Below are positions 4,206-5,727 of a DNA stretch of 5,727 nt, one piece after another (the stretch's first letter is position 1; the number at the start of each line of letters is the position of its first letter). A program made the translations under genes and the position numbers. This DNA comes from Bacillota bacterium. GTDB lineage: Bacteria; Bacillota; Clostridia; Christensenellales; Aristaeellaceae. Location: NCBI GenBank assembly GCA_023404715.1, contig JAEYAR010000125.1:1-5727 (forward strand). The letters run 5' to 3'. Under the pieces are notes generated by a model that saw only the letters and a program-made list of their open reading frames with translations, was not told the origin of the DNA and searched no databases.

Positions 4206-5727
4206 CATTCGGCGTATTCGAGCCATAGCTCCAGCCCCAGGGCGCTACCCTGCGGGCTGTCGGCATTCGCCCCGCTGCCCTCAAACGTCAGGGTGGCGAC
4301 GGGCCGCACCTCGCCCGGGGCGAGCGTGAAACCCTCCGCGTCCGCCGCCAGCTCGCAGCGCACCGTATAGCAGCCGCCCGCGTCCGCCGCCTGCAGCGCC
4401 TGCGCGCAGACGCGCAGCGCGCGCGTCGTATCCGCGCCGTGATTGGCCGCGTAGACGGTCGCCTGCGTGGGCGGCAGCGCCTCGGAGCGCCACGCGCCCG
4501 CCTGTTCGTCCCAGGTGTAGGGCAGCTCGGGCATCGCGTCGGCCTCCAGCCCCGCGACGGCCTCGACCGGCGGCAAGGGCTCCGGCGTGGCCTCCGGCCC
4601 CGGGGCCGGTTCCGGCGTCGAAATAGGCTCCGGGGGGATCGTGGGCTCCGGCGTCGCTTCGGCCTCGTCCTGACCGTTAAACGCGACGAACTTCGCCTTG
4701 ACGTATCCCTCGATCGGCGCGCGCTCGATGCTCTCGCCACGCACCAGATACCAGCCGTCCGCCTCGCCCAGCACCTCGATCGCCTCTCCGGCGCAGATGC
4801 GGCCTATCAGCGCGGATTGCGCGTCCGCCGCCGCCCGCACGTTCGCCGATTTGCCGTTCACCGTGATCCGCCCCGCGACCGGCGCGGCCTCCGGCGCTTC
4901 GGTCGGCGTCGGTTCCAGCGTAGGTTCGGGCGTCTGCGCAGGCTCCGGTGTCGGCTCGGCTGTGGGCTCCGGCTCGGCCTCCGGTAGCGGCGTTTCCTCC
5001 GGCGCGGCGGTCGCTTCCGGCTCGCCCTCGCCGTCCAACGCGACGAACTTCGCCTTGACGTATCCCTCGATCGGCGCGCGCTCGATGCTCTCGCCACGCA
5101 CCAGATACCAGCCGTTCGCCTCGCCCAGCACCTCGATCGCCTCTCCGGCGCAGATGCGGCCTATCAGCGCGGATTGCGCGTCCGCCGCCGCCCGCACGTT
5201 CGCCGATTTACCGTTCACCGTGATCCGCCCCGCGACCGGCACGGCCTCCGGCGCTTCGGTCGGCGTCGGCTCCGGCGTCTGCGTAGGTTCTGTCGTCGCC
5301 TCGGCGGTCGGCTCCGGCGTTATCTCAGGCTCTTCCGTCGCCTCCGCTGTCGGCTCAGGCGTCTCTGCTGGCGCTTCCGTCGCCTCGACGGTCGGTTCCG
5401 GCGTTATCTCAGGCGCTTCCGTCGCTTCGTCCGTGGGCTCCAGCGTCTCCTGCGGTGCTTGCGTCGCCTCCGCTGTCGGCTCAGGCGTCTCTGCTGGCGC
5501 TTCCGTCGCCTCCGCTGTCGGCTTTGGCGTCTCTGCTGGCGCTTCCGTCGCCTCCGCTGTCGGCTCCGGCGTCTCCGTCGGTTCTTCCGTCGCCTCCGCT
5601 GTCGGCTCCGGCGTCTCTGCTGGCGCTTCCGTCGCCTCCGCTGTCGGCTCCGGCGTGGCTGTCGGCTCCGGCGTCATCGTCGGTTCCGGCGTGGCCGTCG
5701 GCTCCGGCGTCATCGTCGGTTCCGGCG
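4205..5727 (-). CDS. Secreted or surface protein with Pro/Glu/Thr repeats and two SH3 domains (5' partial)
   Basis: The frame is open to the right window edge, and the first ATG (5713) lies inside the repeat, so the real start and any signal peptide are outside. Counting from 5713, residues 1-24 are TPEPT hexads and 25-150 are nine 14-residue units (consensus AEATEAPAETPEPT). Residues 163-226 and 282-345 are two bacterial SH3-type domains (RITVNGKSANVRAAAD, GEAIEVLGEANGWYLV, EGYVKAKFVA), differing by a single residue (Asn/Asp) within the core. Pro-rich linkers separate them. Residues about 395-502 form a C-terminal domain I do not recognise, ending LGLELWLEYAE. SH3_3 domains usually bind peptidoglycan peptides, so a role at the cell wall is likely, perhaps with an enzymatic domain upstream. 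No sortase LPxTG motif is seen at the C-terminus. The gene is transcribed leftward, probably ending at 3924-3991. Confidence 0.88.
   Translation of the reverse strand, partial: PEPTMTPEPTATPEPTMTPEPTATPEPTAEATEAPAETPEPTAEATEEPTETPEPTAEATEAPAETPKPTAEATEAPAETPEPTAEATQAPQETLEPTDEATEAPEITPEPTVEATEAPAETPEPTAEATEEPEITPEPTAEATTEPTQTPEPTPTEAPEAVPVAGRITVNGKSANVRAAADAQSALIGRICAGEAIEVLGEANGWYLVRGESIERAPIEGYVKAKFVALDGEGEPEATAAPEETPLPEAEPEPTAEPTPEPAQTPEPTLEPTPTEAPEAAPVAGRITVNGKSANVRAAADAQSALIGRICAGEAIEVLGEADGWYLVRGESIERAPIEGYVKAKFVAFNGQDEAEATPEPTIPPEPISTPEPAPGPEATPEPLPPVEAVAGLEADAMPELPYTWDEQAGAWRSEALPPTQATVYAANHGADTTRALRVCAQALQAADAGGCYTVRCELAADAEGFTLAPGEVRPVATLTFEGSGANADSPQGSALGLELWLEYAE
4680..4912 (-). 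repeat. SH3-domain coding duplication, downstream copy
   Basis: This 233-bp segment matches 5037-5269 at 230 positions, with differences at 4759, 4853 and 4884. It encodes the second SH3 domain and part of its Pro-rich N-flank. Near-complete identity, including silent codon positions, indicates recent duplication or ongoing gene conversion. Confidence 0.92.
5037..5269 (-). repeat. SH3-domain coding duplication, upstream copy
   Basis: Partner of 4680-4912, offset by exactly 357 bp (119 codons), so the duplication preserves the frame. It encodes the first SH3 domain. Confidence 0.92.
5264..5641 (-). repeat. 42-bp tandem repeat, nine units (Pro/Glu/Thr-rich)
   Basis: Nine in-frame 42-bp units encode AEATEAPAETPEPT and variants such as AEATEEPTETPEPT, AEATQAPQETLEPT and VEATEAPAETPEPT. 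All keep an EPT or KPT end and the EAT core. The protein part should be an extended, acidic, disordered wall-spanning stalk. Copy number is likely to vary between strains through slippage or recombination. Confidence 0.9.
5642..5727 (-). repeat. 18-bp TPEPT[A/M] tandem repeat, cut by the window edge
   Basis: Four and a half in-frame hexad units (PEPT, then MTPEPT and ATPEPT alternating) precede the 42-bp units and continue past the right edge. The alternation of Met and Ala gives a 36-bp higher-order period. Confidence 0.85.

Noticed and set aside
3796..4284. Several short open frames (61-100 codons) on both strands in the repeat-rich spacer
   Set aside because: They are made of palindromic repeats and terminators, overlap each other and lack ribosome binding sites.
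4439..5097. Arg-rich open frames (79-182 codons) over the SH3 protein gene
   Set aside because: They are frame-shifted or antisense readings of repetitive GC-rich coding DNA. Only the minus frame ending at 4205 gives SH3 motifs.

Overview
The window is GC-rich, densely coded bacterial chromosome. A TxpA/BsrG-type small toxin, a ROK-family repressor, canonical sigma-A promoters with 17-bp spacers, strong Shine-Dalgarno sites and proline-rich SH3 surface proteins together suggest a high-GC member of the Bacillota (Clostridia), probably gut-associated. This placement is an inference from gene families and repeat style, not a match.

Layout, left to right. (1) Bases 1-2051 (+): the 3' part of an ABC-importer operon. 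It holds a PotA-like ATPase cut by the window edge, overlapping by 4 bp (ATGA) a PotD-like periplasmic/extracellular solute-binding protein. The permease genes must lie upstream. The operon ends at a strong terminator (2060-2092) that also serves the convergent gene. (2) Bases 2186-3223 (-): a ROK-family transcriptional regulator with a consensus promoter (TTGACA-N17-TATACT). A perfect 12-bp palindrome sits just downstream of the predicted start, a likely autoregulatory operator. (3) Bases 3353-3684: a compact locus that reads as a complete type I toxin-antitoxin module. It has a 25-codon membrane-toxin gene too short for ordinary gene finders, its own promoter, a hairpin that hides the ribosome binding site, a two-way terminator-like hairpin, a convergent antisense promoter (TTGACA-N17-TACAAT), and 5'/3' complementary ends that could fold the long mRNA back on itself. 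(4) Bases 3685-4204: a 520-bp stretch with no convincing gene, packed with palindromic repeats. It carries two copies of an ATGTAGGGGCG element, a triple-hairpin element, five perfect hairpins in a row, and two 23-bp near-identical repeats that form outward-facing terminators. (5) Bases 4205-5727 (-): the 3' part of a surface or secreted protein with a long Pro/Glu/Thr tandem repeat, two almost identical SH3 domains and an unrecognised C-terminal domain. Its start is beyond the right edge.

The ABC operon and the ROK gene are tail to tail, so the regulator is not obviously tied to the transporter. The toxin module sits alone between the ROK gene and the repeat-rich spacer. It is the most interesting system in the window. 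Its family is known, but the arrangement of overlapping control elements deserves experimental attention.
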